A stretch of DNA of 64,000 nucleotides, from NCBI RefSeq assembly GCF_004193775.1, contig NW_021143922.1, positions 1 to 64,000 of the forward strand. The letters run 5' to 3'. Numbering within the stretch: position 1 is the stretch's first letter; every line of letters starts with the position of its first letter. Source of the stretch: Glycine soja. Taxonomy: Eukaryota > Streptophyta > Magnoliopsida > Fabales > Fabaceae. The notes beneath the pieces were generated by a model. The model saw nothing but the letters and a program-made list of their open reading frames with translations, did not search any database and was not told the origin of the DNA. Shown in pieces: positions 51,689-62,400 of the stretch. A program made the position numbers and the translations under genes.

Positions 51689-52200
51689 AGGCCCAAGTGG
51701 AGAAGGATGAAGGCCCAGAAGCAGAGACACTATCAAGACTATTAATTGTTGCTGAAGGCCCAAACTAATTTGAAGGCTCAAGTTAAATAAGTTTTTAGTT
51801 ATAATTTATTTTTATTGTAATTTTGGCCCAAACTGTTTAGAAGGCCCATGTCTATTTTTATCTTTTTGTTCAGCTACACTATAAGTATTGGTTTTTGTTT
51901 TGAATAAAGAAACTTTTGGCATTTGATAAAATTTGGTGAGAGTTTCTCTCTGGGTTCCTTGTTGAACCAATTATCAGACTTATCAAGGTAATCCTTGTGG
52001 CGTCTACCCAGACTTATCTTCCTTCACTGGAAGTGGCGTCTACCCAGACTTATCTTTCTTCACCGGAAGTGGCGTCTACCCTGACTTATCTTCCTTCATC
52101 GGAAGTGGTGTATATCCTGACTTATCTTCCTTCACTGGAAGTGGCGTCATCCAACCTCTGTAGCCTGTATCAAGTGATCCGCCCCGTAAGATTCACATCA
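51586..52200 (+). repeat. 3' LTR (615 bp)
   Basis: It has the same length as the 5' LTR and begins TGATGAG and ends CACATCA. Six differences from the 5' copy were found: GAGGCAG/GAAGCAG, GTTTAGC/GTTCAGC, TTCACTGG/TTCACCGG, TTCACCGG/TTCATCGG, CGTCGTCC/CGTCATCC and CCCGCAAG/CCCGTAAG. Its first 103 bases encode the end of the gag-pol remnant. Confidence 0.95.
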
Positions 52201-52205
52201 CCTAC
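52201..52205. other. Target-site duplication CCTAC, right copy
   Basis: This is identical to 49198-49202. Satellite sequence resumes with ATTGTAAATTTTTACGG, in phase with the monomer broken at the left flank. From the preceding D landmark (49057) to the next A landmark (52469) the distance, minus element and one TSD copy, is 409 bp. Confidence 0.95.
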
Positions 52206-55200
52206 ATTGTAAATTTTTACGGCAACACCGAACAAAACAGCATCCTCTACCGTAAAAAAATATTACGGCCAACGTTTGTAAAAAATCCTGCGCAATGTCG
52301 GCTGGAAGATAGCAGTCGCGGTTATTTCACGACTTATGTTGGCTGTTGTTTTGTCTATTCAATCCCAGAATAATATTTGGATGATGTCAATTAGGAAATG
52401 TTCGATCGATGTAACCAGGTGATTTTTTTTTTAGACCTCGATCTGTAAACTTTCGTTGTTGATGTCGGCTAGGATTTTTTTCGATCAGTATCGGTGAATA
52501 AATATTTTTTCCACAGTGGGCAAATGTTTTCCTTGCCGAGTAAATGAAAACACGGCGGTGTCGGCCGAAACACAACTTCGGTTGAGCTTGAATGAAAAAT
52601 CCTAGCCGACCTACATTGTAAATTTTTACGGCAACACCGAACGAAAGAGCATCCGCTACCGTGAAAAAATATTATAAGTCAGCATTTGTAAAAAAGCTTG
52701 CGCAATGTCGGCTGGAAAATATCAGTCGCGGCTTCACAACGACCGATGTCGGCTATAGTATTTTCTATTCAACCCCTGAATAATATTTGGATGACGTCTA
52801 TTTGGAAATGTTCGATCGGCGTCATCCGGTGATGCTTCTTTTTTAAACATCGATCGGTCATCTTTCCTGGCCGACATCGGCTAACATTTTTTTAGATCAG
52901 TATCGGTGAATCATGTTTTTTTTCGAGGTGGGCTAATGTTTTCCTTGCCGAGTAAATGAAAACATGCAGGTGTTGGTCGAAACACAACTTCGGTTGAGCT
53001 CGAACGAAAAAACCTAGCCGACCTACACTGTAAATTTTTACGGCAACACCGAACAAAAGAGCATACTCTAACGTAAAAAAATATTATCGAGCAGCGTTTG
53101 TAAAAAAGCCTGCGCAATGTCGGCTGGATGATAGCAGTCGCGGCTATTTCACGACTTATGTTGGCTGTTGTTTTGTCTATTGAATCCCAGAATAATATTT
53201 GGATGATGTCGATTAGGAAATGTTCGATCGACGTAACCAGGTGATTTTTTTTTTAGACCTCGATCTGTAAACTTTCGTTGATGTCGGCTAGGATTTTTTT
53301 CGATCAGTACCGGTGAATAAAGTTTTTTTCCGAGGTGGGAAAAATGTTTTCCTTGCCGAGTAAATGAAAACATGGCGGTGTCGGCCGAAACACAACTTCG
53401 GTTGACCTCGAACGAAAAATCCTAGCCGACCTACATTGTAAATTTTTACAGCAACACCGAACAAAAGAGCATCCGCTACCGTGAAAAAATATTATAAGTC
53501 AGCATTTGTAAAAAAGCTTGCGCAATGTCGGCTGGAAAATATCAGTCGCGGCTTCACAACGACCTATGTCGGCTATAGTATTTTCTATTCAACCCCTGAA
53601 TAATATTTGGATGACGTCTATTCGGAAATGTTCGATCGGCGTCATCCGGTGATGCTTCTTTTTTAAACATCGATCGGTCATCTTTCCTGGCCGACATCGG
53701 CTAACATTTTTTTAGATCAGTATCGGTGAATCATGTTTTTTTTCGAGGTGGGCTAATGTTTTCCTTGCCGAGTAAATGAAAACATGCAGGTGTCGGTCGA
53801 AACACAACTTCGGTTGAGCTCGAACGAAAAAACCTAGCCGACCTACATTGTAAATTTTTACGGCAACACCGAACAAAAGAGCATCCTCTAACGTAAAAAA
53901 ATATTATCGGGCAGCGTTTGTAAAAAAGCTTGCGCAATGTCGGCTGGAAAATGGCAGTCTTGGCTATTTACCGACTTATGTTGGCTGTTGTTTTATCCAT
54001 TCAATCCCTGAATAATATTTGCATGATGTCGATGAGGAAATGTTCGATCGGCGTCACCAGGTGATTTTCCTTTTAGACCTCGATCTGTTAACTTTCGTTG
54101 TCGATGTCGGCTAGGATTTTTTTCGATCAGTACCAGTGAATAAAGTTTTTTTCCGAGGTGGGAAAAATGTTTTCCTTGCCGAGTAAATGAAAACATGGCG
54201 GTGTCGGCCGAAACACAACTTCGGTTGACCTCGAACGAAAAATCCTAGCCGACCTACATTGTAAATTTTTACGGCAACACCGAACAAAAGAGCATCCGCT
54301 ACCGTGAAAAAATATTATAAGTCAGCATTTGTAAAAAAGCTTGCGCAATGTCGGCTGGAAAATATCAGTCGCGGCTTCACAACGACCAATGTCGGCTATA
54401 GTATTTTCTATTCAACCCCTGAATAATATTTGGATGACGTCTATTCGGAAATGTTCGATCGGCGTCATCCGGTGATGCTTCTTTTTTAAACATCGATCGG
54501 TCATCTTTCCTGGCCGACATCGGCTAACATTTTTTTAGATCTGTATCGGTGAATCATGTTTTTTTTCGAGGTGGGCTAATGTTTTCCTTGCCGAGTAAAT
54601 GAAAACATGCAGGTGTCGGTCGAAACACAACTTCGGTTGAGCTCGAACGAAAAAACCTAGCCGACCTACATTGTAAATTTTTACGGCAACACCGAACAAA
54701 AGAGCATCCTCTAACGTAAAAAAATATTATCGGGCAGCGTTTGTAAAAAAGCTTGCGCAATGTCGGCTGGAAAATGGCAGTCTTGGCTATTTACCGACTT
54801 ATGTTGGCTGTTGTTTTATCCATTCAATCCCTGAATAATATTTGCATGATGTCGATGAGGAAATGTTCGATCGGCGTCACCAGGTGATTTTCCTTTTAGA
54901 CCTCGATCTGTTAACTTTCATTGTCGATGTCGGCTAGGATTTTTTTCGATCAGTACCGGTGAATAAAGTTTTTTTCCGAGGTGGGAAAATGTTTTCCTTG
55001 CCGAGTAAATGAAAACATGGCGGTGTCGGCCGAAACACAACTTCGGTTGAGCTCGAACGAAAAAACCTAGCCGGCCTACATTGTAAATTTTAACGGCAAC
55101 ACCCAACAAAAAAGCATCCTCTACCGTAAAAAATATCATCGGCCAGCGTTTGTAAAATAATTGCGCAATGTCGGCTGAAAAATATCAGTCGCGGCTTCAC

Positions 55201-58200
55201 GACGACCGATGTCGGCTAATGCATTTTCTATTCAATCCCTGAATAATATTTGGATGATGTTTATTAGGAAATGTCCGATCGGCGTCATCTGGTGATGCTT
55301 CTTTTTTAAACATCGATCGGTCATCTTTCATGGCCGACGTCGGCTAACATATTTGTTTATCAGTATCGGTGAATCATGTCTTTTTCCGAGGTGGGCTAAT
55401 GCTTTCCTTGCCGAGTAAATGAAAACATGTCGTTGTCGGCCGAAACACAACTTCGGTTGAGCTCGAACAAGAAAACCTAGCCGACCTACATTGTAAATTT
55501 TTACGGCAACACCGAACAAAACAGCATCCTCTACCGTAAAAAAATATTACGGCCAACGTTTGTAAAAAAGCCTGCGCAATGTCGGCTGGAAGATAGCAGT
55601 CGCGGCTATTTCACGACTTATGTTGGCTGTTGTTTTGTCTATTCAATCCCAGAATAATATTTGGATGATGTCGATTAGGAAATGTTCGATCGACGTAACC
55701 AGGTGATTTTCTTTTTAGACCTCGATCTGTAAACTTTCGTTGTTGATGTCGGCTAGGATTTTTTTCGATCAGTATCGGTGAATAAATATTTTTTCCACGG
55801 TGGGCAAATGTTTTCCTTGCCGAGTAAATGAAAACATGGCGGTGTCGGCCGAAACACAACTTCGGTTGAGCTCGAACGAAAAATACTAGCCGACCTACAT
55901 TGTAAATTTTTACGGCAACACCGAACAAAACAGCATCCGCTACCGTGAAAAAAATATTATAAGTCAGCATTTGTAAAAAAGCTTGCGCAATGTCGGCTGG
56001 AAAATATCAGTCGCGGCTTCACAACGACCGATGTCGGCTATAGTATTTTCTATTCAACCCCTGAATAATATTTGGATGACGTCTATTTGGAAATGTTCGA
56101 TCGACGTAACCAGGTGATTTTTTTTAGACCGATCTGTAAACTTTCGTTGCCGATGCTGGCTAGGATTTTTTTCGATCAGTATCGGTGATTAAAATTTTTT
56201 TCCACGGTGGGCAACTGTTTTCGATGCCGAGTAAATGAAAACATGGCAGTGTCGGCCGAAAAAAACTTCGGTTGAGCTCGAACGAAAAATCCTAGCCGAC
56301 CTACATTGTAAATCGCTACCGTAAAAAAATATCATCGGCCAGCGTCTGTAAAATAAATGCGCAATGTCGGCTGAAAAATATCAGTCGCGGCTTCACGACG
56401 ACCGATGTCGGCTATTGTATTTTCTATTCAATCCTTGAATAATATTTGGATGATGTCGATTATTAAATGTCCGATCGGCGTCATCCGGTGATTCTTCTTT
56501 TTTAAACATTGATCGGTCATCTCTCGTAGCCGACGTCGGCTAACATTTTTTCTATCAGTATATGTCAATCATGTTTTTTTTCCGATGTGGGCTAATGCTT
56601 TCCTTGCCGAGTAAATGAAAACATGCTGGTGTCGGTCGAAACACAACTTCGGTTGAGCTCGAACGAAAAAACCTAGCCGCCTACATTGTAAATTTTTACG
56701 GCAACACCGAACAAAACAACATCCTCTAACGTAAAAAAATATTACGGCCAACGTTTGTAAAAAAGCTTGCGCAATGTCGGCTGGAAAATAGCAGTCGCGG
56801 CTATTTCACGAGTTATGTTGGCTGTTGTTTTGTCTATTCAATCCCTGAATAATATTTGGATGATGTCGATTTGGAAATGTTCGAACGACGTAACCAGGTG
56901 ATTTATTTTTAGACCTCGATCTGTAAACTTTTGTTGCCGATGTCGGCTAGGATTTTTTTCGATCAGTACCGGTGAATAAAGTTTTTTTCCGAGGTGGGCA
57001 AATGTTTTCCTTGCCGAGTAAATGAAAACATGGCGGTGTCGGCTGAAACAAAACTTTGGTTGAGCTCACACGAAAAAACCTAGCCGACCTACATTGTAAA
57101 TTTTTACGGCAACACCGAACAAAACAGCATCCTCTACCGTAAAAAAATATTACGGCCAACGTTTGTAAAATAGCCTGCGCAATGTCGGCTGGAAAATAGT
57201 AGTCGCGGCTATTTCACGACTTATGTTGGCTGTTGTTTTGTCTATTCAATCCCTGAATAATATTTGCATCATACCGATTTCGAAATGTTCGATCGACGTA
57301 ACCAGGTGATTTTTTTTTAATCCTCGATCTGTATACTTTCCTTGCCGATGTCGGCTAGGATTTTTTTCGATCAGTATCGGTGAATAAAATTTTTTTCCAC
57401 GGTGGGCAAATGTTTTCCATGCCGAGAAAATGAAAACATGGCGGTGTCGGCCGAAACACAACTTCGGTTGAGCTCGAACGAAAAATCTTAGCCGACCTAC
57501 ATTGTAAATTTTTACGGCAAGACCGAACAAAAGAGCATCCTCTAACGTAAAAAAATATTATAAGCTAGTGTTTGTAGAAAAGCTTGCGCAATGTCGGCTG
57601 GAAAATATCAGTCGCGGCTTCACGACGACCGATGTCGGCAATAGTATTTTCTATTCAATCCCTGAATAATATTTGGATGATGTCTATTTGGAAATGTTCG
57701 ATCGGCGTCATTCGGTGATGCTTCTTTTTTAAATATCGATCGGTCATCTTTCCTGGCCGACATCGGCTAACATTTTTTTCGATCAGTATAGGTGAATCTT
57801 GTTTTCCTTTCCGAGTAAATGAAAACATGCAGGTGTCGGTCAAAACACAACTTCGGTTGAGCTCACATGAAAAAACCTAGCCGACCTACATTGTAAATTT
57901 TTACGGCAACACCGAACAAAACAGCATCCTCTACCGTAAAAAAATATTACGGCCGACGTTTGTAAAAAAGCCTGCGCAATGTCGGCTGGAAAATAGCAGT
58001 CGCGGCTATTTCACGACTTATGTTGGCTGTTGTTTTGTCTATTCAATCCCTGAATAATATTTGGATGATGTCGATTTGGAAATGTTCGAACGACGTAACC
58101 AGGTGATTTATTTTTAGACCTCGATCTGTAAACTTTTCTTGCCGATGTCGGCTAGGATTTTTTTCGATCAGTACCGGTGAATAATGTTTTTTTCCGAGGT

Positions 58201-58282
58201 GGGCAAATGTTTTCCTTGCCGAGTAAATGAAAACATGGCGGTGTCGGCTGAAACAAAACTTTGGTTGAGCTCACATGAAAAG
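52206..58282. repeat. 411-bp satellite array, second segment
   Basis: It continues the same array and orientation. Landmarks lie at 52469, 52881, 53288, 53701, 54111, 54524, 54934, 55344, 55753, 56160, 56540, 56947, 57355, 57767 and 58152. Up to about 55970 it consists of A, B, C and D subtypes. After that the monomers diverge. The unit at 56160 is only 380 bp because about 31 bp are missing after CTACATTGTAAAT, and the unit at 57767 is 385 bp because about 25 bp of the TTCCGAGGTGGGC region are missing. The right part contains a trimer of about 1,205 bp that continues beyond the solo LTR. Confidence 0.9.
58278..58282. other. Target-site duplication AAAAG, left copy
   Basis: AAAAG precedes the TGATGAGG start of the solo LTR and recurs at 59408-59412. 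The intact neighbouring monomers read GAGCTCACACGAAAAAACC at this point, so the satellite is interrupted with a 5-bp duplication. Confidence 0.9.
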
Positions 58283-58478
58283 TGATGAGGACATGACCAA
58301 GAGCAAGGGCAAGGATCCACTTGAAGGATTTGGAGGACCTATGACAAGGGCTAGAGCAAGGAAATCCAAGGAAGCTCTTCAACAAGTGCTGTCCATACTG
58401 TTTGAATACAAGCCCAAGTTTCAAGGAGAAAAGTCCAAGGTTGTGAGTTGTATCATGGCCCAAATGGAGGAGGACTAA
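58283..58478 (+). pseudogene. C-terminal pol tail encoded within the solo LTR
   Basis: From the second base of the LTR an open frame reads DEDMTKSKGKDPLEGFGG, then PMTRARARKSKEALQQVL, and ends with a stop at 58476-58478. A PMTRARAR-K-KEAL tail is, from memory, common at the very end of pol in legume Ty3/gypsy elements. The ATG at 58275 lies in the satellite and is accidental; the real frame would have entered from the lost internal region. In the parent element, pol therefore overlapped the 3' LTR by about 196 bp. It is basic and alanine-rich and carries no catalytic motif. Confidence 0.7.
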
Positions 58479-58818
58479 ATGACACCACTTTGTTTCAATT
58501 TTAGAGTGTTTAGTTTGTCTAAATAATGGCCCAATCCTTGTAAAGTTGGCTGATCAAAAATATGTTTTGGGTTAATCAACTAAAAGGGCTTTAGTTAGGT
58601 TTAGTTCAAGTTGTAATAAGGGCCCAATTGGCAACCTAGGCATCAGCCTTTTGGGAGACCAAATGGTGGCTGACTTGTTGGCTGTTGGGGGTGACTTTTG
58701 GTTGCCACAATTTCAGTTACACTCAGCCATTAAGTTTTTTTAATTCCCTAGGTTAATGGCATTAAGTTATTTTAATTCTAGGTTAGTGGGTCATTACTAA
58801 AATCTGCTGTAAAGCTTC

Positions 58819-58847
58819 TATATAAGCTGAACCATTTTATCAATAAA
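58819..58847 (+). promoter_or_regulatory. Solo-LTR TATA box and polyadenylation signal
   Basis: TATATAAG at 58819-58826 is a strong TATA-box match, followed 16 bases later by AATAAA (58842-58847). The layout is the same as in the 615-bp LTR. If active, it could start transcription rightward into the 411-bp satellite from about 58850. Confidence 0.55.
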
Positions 58848-59407
58848 CACAAGTTGAGTTTTATTCAGAAAATTAGAGTTTATCTCTTTTATCTTAGTGA
58901 GAGTGATTCTCCTAAATTCTTGAGTGATTCAAGAACACCCTGGCTGTATCAAAGGACTTTCACAACCTTTGTGTGTTGCCCTCGCTGGAAAGAGTGATTC
59001 TTTCCTTCCTTTCATCTTCACCCTTGTTCTTTCAAACCACAATTCCAGAAAATCCACCTCTGCCCAGAATTATCTCGTGGCCATACCTCCCGTTTTACGC
59101 ACTCAAATTAAGTGATTCTTGAGCCTAAATTGAATTTCAAAACGAGAACTTTCACCTCGTTTTGGAATCACCTCATTTGGAGCCCTGTAGCTTCAGTTAT
59201 TGCTATTTCTATATTTCTGTCCAGCCACCACTTAACCTACATTTTACCATCCCATTCATCCATTTTATGCCAAGAACCACCTGATTAAGACCCACGAAAT
59301 TAACCACCTTATTTTCCCTCCTTACCTTAATCAATTTCCGCATTTTCCATCAAGGTTTAATCCTAGACGATCCTAAGTCAGCCCTTGTTCCATGAGGGTT
59401 CATATCA

Positions 59408-59412
59408 AAAAG
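59408..59412. other. Target-site duplication AAAAG, right copy
   Basis: It matches 58278-58282. Satellite continues with TCCTAGCCGACCTACATTG, in register with the interrupted monomer. Confidence 0.9.
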
Positions 59413-62400
59413 TCCTAGCCGACCTACATTGTAAATTTTTACTTCAACACCGAACAAAACAACATCCTCTACCGTAAAAAAATATTACGGCCAACGTTTG
59501 TAAAATAGCCTGCGCAATGTCGGCTGGAAAATAGCAGTCGCGGCTATTTCACGACTTATGTTGGCTGTTGTTTTGTCTATTCAATCCCTGGATAATATTT
59601 GCATCATGCCGATTTCGAAATGTTCGATCGACGTAACCAGGTGATTTTTTTTAGTCCTCGATCTGTATACTTTCCTTGCCGATGTCGGCTAGGATTTTTT
59701 CAATCAGTATCGGTGAATAAAATTTTTTTCCACGGTGGGCAAATGTTTTCCTTGCCGAGAAAATGAAAACATGGCGGTGTCGGCCGAAACACAACTTCGG
59801 TTGAGCTCGAACGAAAAATCTTAGCCGACCTACATTGTAAATTTATACGGCAACACCGAACAAAAGAGCATCCTCTAACGTAAAAAAATATTATAAGCTA
59901 GTGTTTGTAGAAAAGCTTGCGCAATGTCGGCTGGAAAATATCAGTCGCGGCTTCACGACGACCGATGTCGGCTATAGTATTTTCTATTCAATCCCTGAAT
60001 AATATTTGGATGATGTCTATTTGGAAATGTTTGATCGGCGTCATTCGGTGATGCTTCTTTTTTAAACATCGATCGGTCATCTTTCCTGGCCGACATCGGC
60101 TAACATTTTTTTCGATCAGTATAGGTGAATCTTGTTTTCCTTTCCGAGTAAATGAAAACATGCAGGTGTCGGTCAAAACACAACTTCGGTTGAGCTCACA
60201 CGAAAAAACCTAGCCGACCTACATTGTAAATTTTTACGGCAACACCGAACAAAACAGCATCCTCTACCGTAAAAAAATATTACGGCCGACGTTTGTAAAA
60301 AAGCCTGCGCAATGTCGGCTGGAAAATAGCAGTCGCGGCTATTTCACGACTTATGTTGGCTGTTGTTTTATCAATTCAATCCCTGAATAATATTTGCATG
60401 ATTTCGATTTGGAAATGTTCGATCGACGTCACCAGGTGATTTTTTTTAGACCTCGATCTGTAAGCTTTCGTTGCCGATGTTGGCTAGGATTTTTTTCGAT
60501 CAGTACCGGTGAATAAAGTTTTTTTCCGAGGTGGGCAAATGTTTTCCTTGCCGAGTAAATGAAAACATGGCGGTGTCGGCCGAAACACTACTTCGGTTGA
60601 GCTCGAACGAAAAATCCTAGCCGACCTACATTGTAAATCTTTACGGCAACACCGAACAAAAGGGCATCCTCCACCGTAAAAAAATATCATCGGCCAGCGT
60701 TTGTAAAATAATTGCGCAATGTCGGCTGAAAAATATCAGTCGCGGCTTCACGACGACCAATGTCGGCTATTGTATTTTCTATTCAATCCCTGAATAATAA
60801 TTGGATGATGTCTATTATTAAATGTCCGATCGGCGTCATCCAGTGATTCTACTTTTTTAAACCTCGATCGGTCATCTTTCCTGACCGACGTCGGCTAACT
60901 TTTTTTTCGATCAGTATATGTCAAACATGTTTTTTTTCCGATGTGGGCTAATGATTTTCTTGCCGAGTAAATGAAAACATGGCGGTGTCGGCCGAAACAC
61001 TACTTCGGTTGAGCTCGAACGAAAAATCCTAGCCGACCTACATTGTAAATCTTTACGGCAACACCGAACAAAAGGGCATCCTCTACCGTAAAAAAATATC
61101 ATCGGCCAGCGTTTGTAAAATAATTGCGCAATGTCTGCTGAAAAATATCCGATCGGCGTCATCCGGTGATTCTTCTTTTTAAACATCGATCGGTCATCTT
61201 TCCTGGCCGACGTCGACTAACATTTTTTTCGATCAGTATATGTCAATCATGTTTTTTTTCCGATGTGGGCTAATGCTTTCCTTGCCGAGTAAATGAAAAC
61301 ATGCCGGTGTCGGCCGAAACACAACTTCGGTTGAGCTCGAACGAAAAAACCTAGCTGACCTACATTGTAAATTTTTATGGCAACACCGAACAAAACAGCA
61401 TCCTCTAAAGTAAAAAAATATTGCGGCCAACATTTGTAAAAAAGCCTGCGCAATGTCGGCTGGAAAATGGCAGTCGCGGCTATTTCACGACTTATGTTGG
61501 CTGTTGTTTTGTCTATTCAATCCCTGAATAATATTTGCATGAAGTCAATTTGGAAATGTTCGATCGACGTAACCAGGTGATTTTGTTTTAGACCTCGATC
61601 TGTAAACTTTCGTTGCCGATGTCGGCTAGGATTTTTTTCGATCAGTATCGGTGAACAAAATTATTTTCCACGGTGGGCAAATGTTTTCCTTGCCGAGTAA
61701 ATGAAAACATGGCGGTGTCGGCCGAAAAACAACTTCGGTTGAGCTCGAACGAAATATCCTAGCCGACCTACATTGTCAATTTTTACGGCAATACCCAACA
61801 AAAGAGCATCCGCTACCGTAAAAAAATATCATCGGCCAGCGTTTGTAAAATAATTGCGCAATGTCGGCTGAAAAATATCAGTCGCAACTTCACGACGACC
61901 AATGTCGGCAATTGTATTTTCTATTCAATCCCTGAATAATATTTGGATGATGTCTATTATTAAATGTCCGATCGGCGTCATCCGGTGATTCTTCTTTTTT
62001 AAACATCGATCGATTCATATTTCCTGGCCGACGTCGGCTAACATTTTTTTCGATCAGTATATGTCAATCATGTTTTTTTTCCGATGTGGGCTAATGCTTT
62101 CCTTGCCGAGTAAATGAAAACATGCCGGTGTTGGCCGAAACACAACTTCGGTTGAGCTCGAACGAAAAAACCTAGCTGACCTACATTGTAAATTTTTACG
62201 GCAACACCGAACAAAACAGCATCCTCTACCGTAAAAAAATATTGCGGCCAACGTTTGTAAAAAAGCCTGTGCAATGTCGGCTGGAAAATAGCAGTCTCGG
62301 CTGTTTCACGACTTATGTTGGCTGTTGTTTTGTCTATTCAATCGCTGAATAATATTTGGATGATGTCGATTTGGAAATGTTCGATCGACGTAACCAAGTG

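Larger units (their letters stand above)
49203..52200 (+). mobile_element. Non-autonomous Ty3/gypsy-type LTR retrotransposon (CRM/GmCR-like?)
   Basis: The element is 2,998 bp long and structurally complete: a 615-bp LTR at each end (TG...CA), a 5-bp target duplication CCTAC, a primer-binding site two bases inside the 5' LTR, a polypurine tract abutting the 3' LTR, and one long open frame. The frame holds only fragments of Gag, reverse transcriptase and integrase, so the element cannot encode its own replication and would need proteins from a relative. LTRs differ at six positions. RT followed by integrase in the same frame indicates Ty3/gypsy. The initiator-Met primer site, a coding frame entering the 3' LTR and the centromeric location fit the CRM clade (soybean GmCR), but the diagnostic RT core and chromodomain or CR motif are missing, so the clade is inference. 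Confidence 0.93.
40021..55970. repeat. Tetrameric higher-order repeat (A-B-C-D) of the 411-bp satellite
   Basis: Four monomer subtypes are distinguished by the bases after the landmark. A has GAATAAATATTTTTTCCACGG, B has TTTTTTTAGATCAGTATCGG, C has AGTACCGGTGAATAAAG, and D has CATATTTGTTTATCAG. Their order from 40021 is ABCD, BCD, ABCD, ABC, BCD, ABC, BCD, then the retrotransposon, then ABC, BC, BCD, A. A full set is about 1,645 bp. Where a module is skipped the monomer is a hybrid. The one at 41253 begins as D and ends as A. Those at 47824, 53288 and 54111 begin as C and end as A and share GGGAAAAATG and TTGACCTCG. Deletion by unequal exchange between related monomers explains this. Confidence 0.85.
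58283..59407 (+). mobile_element. Solo LTR (1,125 bp) of a Ty3/gypsy-type element
   Basis: The insertion starts TGATGAGGACATG, ends GGTTCATATCA and is flanked by the 5-bp duplication AAAAG. It has no primer site, polypurine tract or internal domain, so it is a solo LTR left by LTR-LTR recombination. It belongs to a different family from the 49.2-52.2 kb element, with a longer LTR and a different sequence, though both begin TGATGAG and contain GGCCCAA words. A TATA box (TATATAAG, 58819-58826) and AATAAA (58842-58847) mark a mid-LTR promoter and polyadenylation region. The + strand orientation follows from these and from the coding tail at its start. Confidence 0.9.
56947..60483. repeat. Duplicated ~1,205-bp trimer of 411-bp monomers, split by the solo LTR
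   Basis: Three monomers at 56947, 57355 and 57767 (the last with a ~25-bp deletion) recur as those at 58152, 59689 and 60100. Shared marks are GAAACAAAACTTTGG, TTTGCATCAT followed by CCGATTTCG, and AGTATAGGTGAATCTTG. After subtracting the solo LTR and one target-site copy (1,130 bp), the second trimer has the same length. The solo LTR sits in the first monomer of the second copy, so the insertion came after the duplication or has been lost from the other copy. Confidence 0.8.

Noticed and set aside
51356..51781. Minus-strand 141-codon frame across the gag-pol remnant and 3' LTR
   Set aside because: It is antisense to the clearly recognisable RT and integrase remnants, and its N-terminal part is the antisense of the LTR repeats.
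58924..59115. Plus-strand 63-codon frame in the solo LTR
   Set aside because: It lies downstream of the LTR TATA box in the presumed untranslated part, with no recognisable motif.
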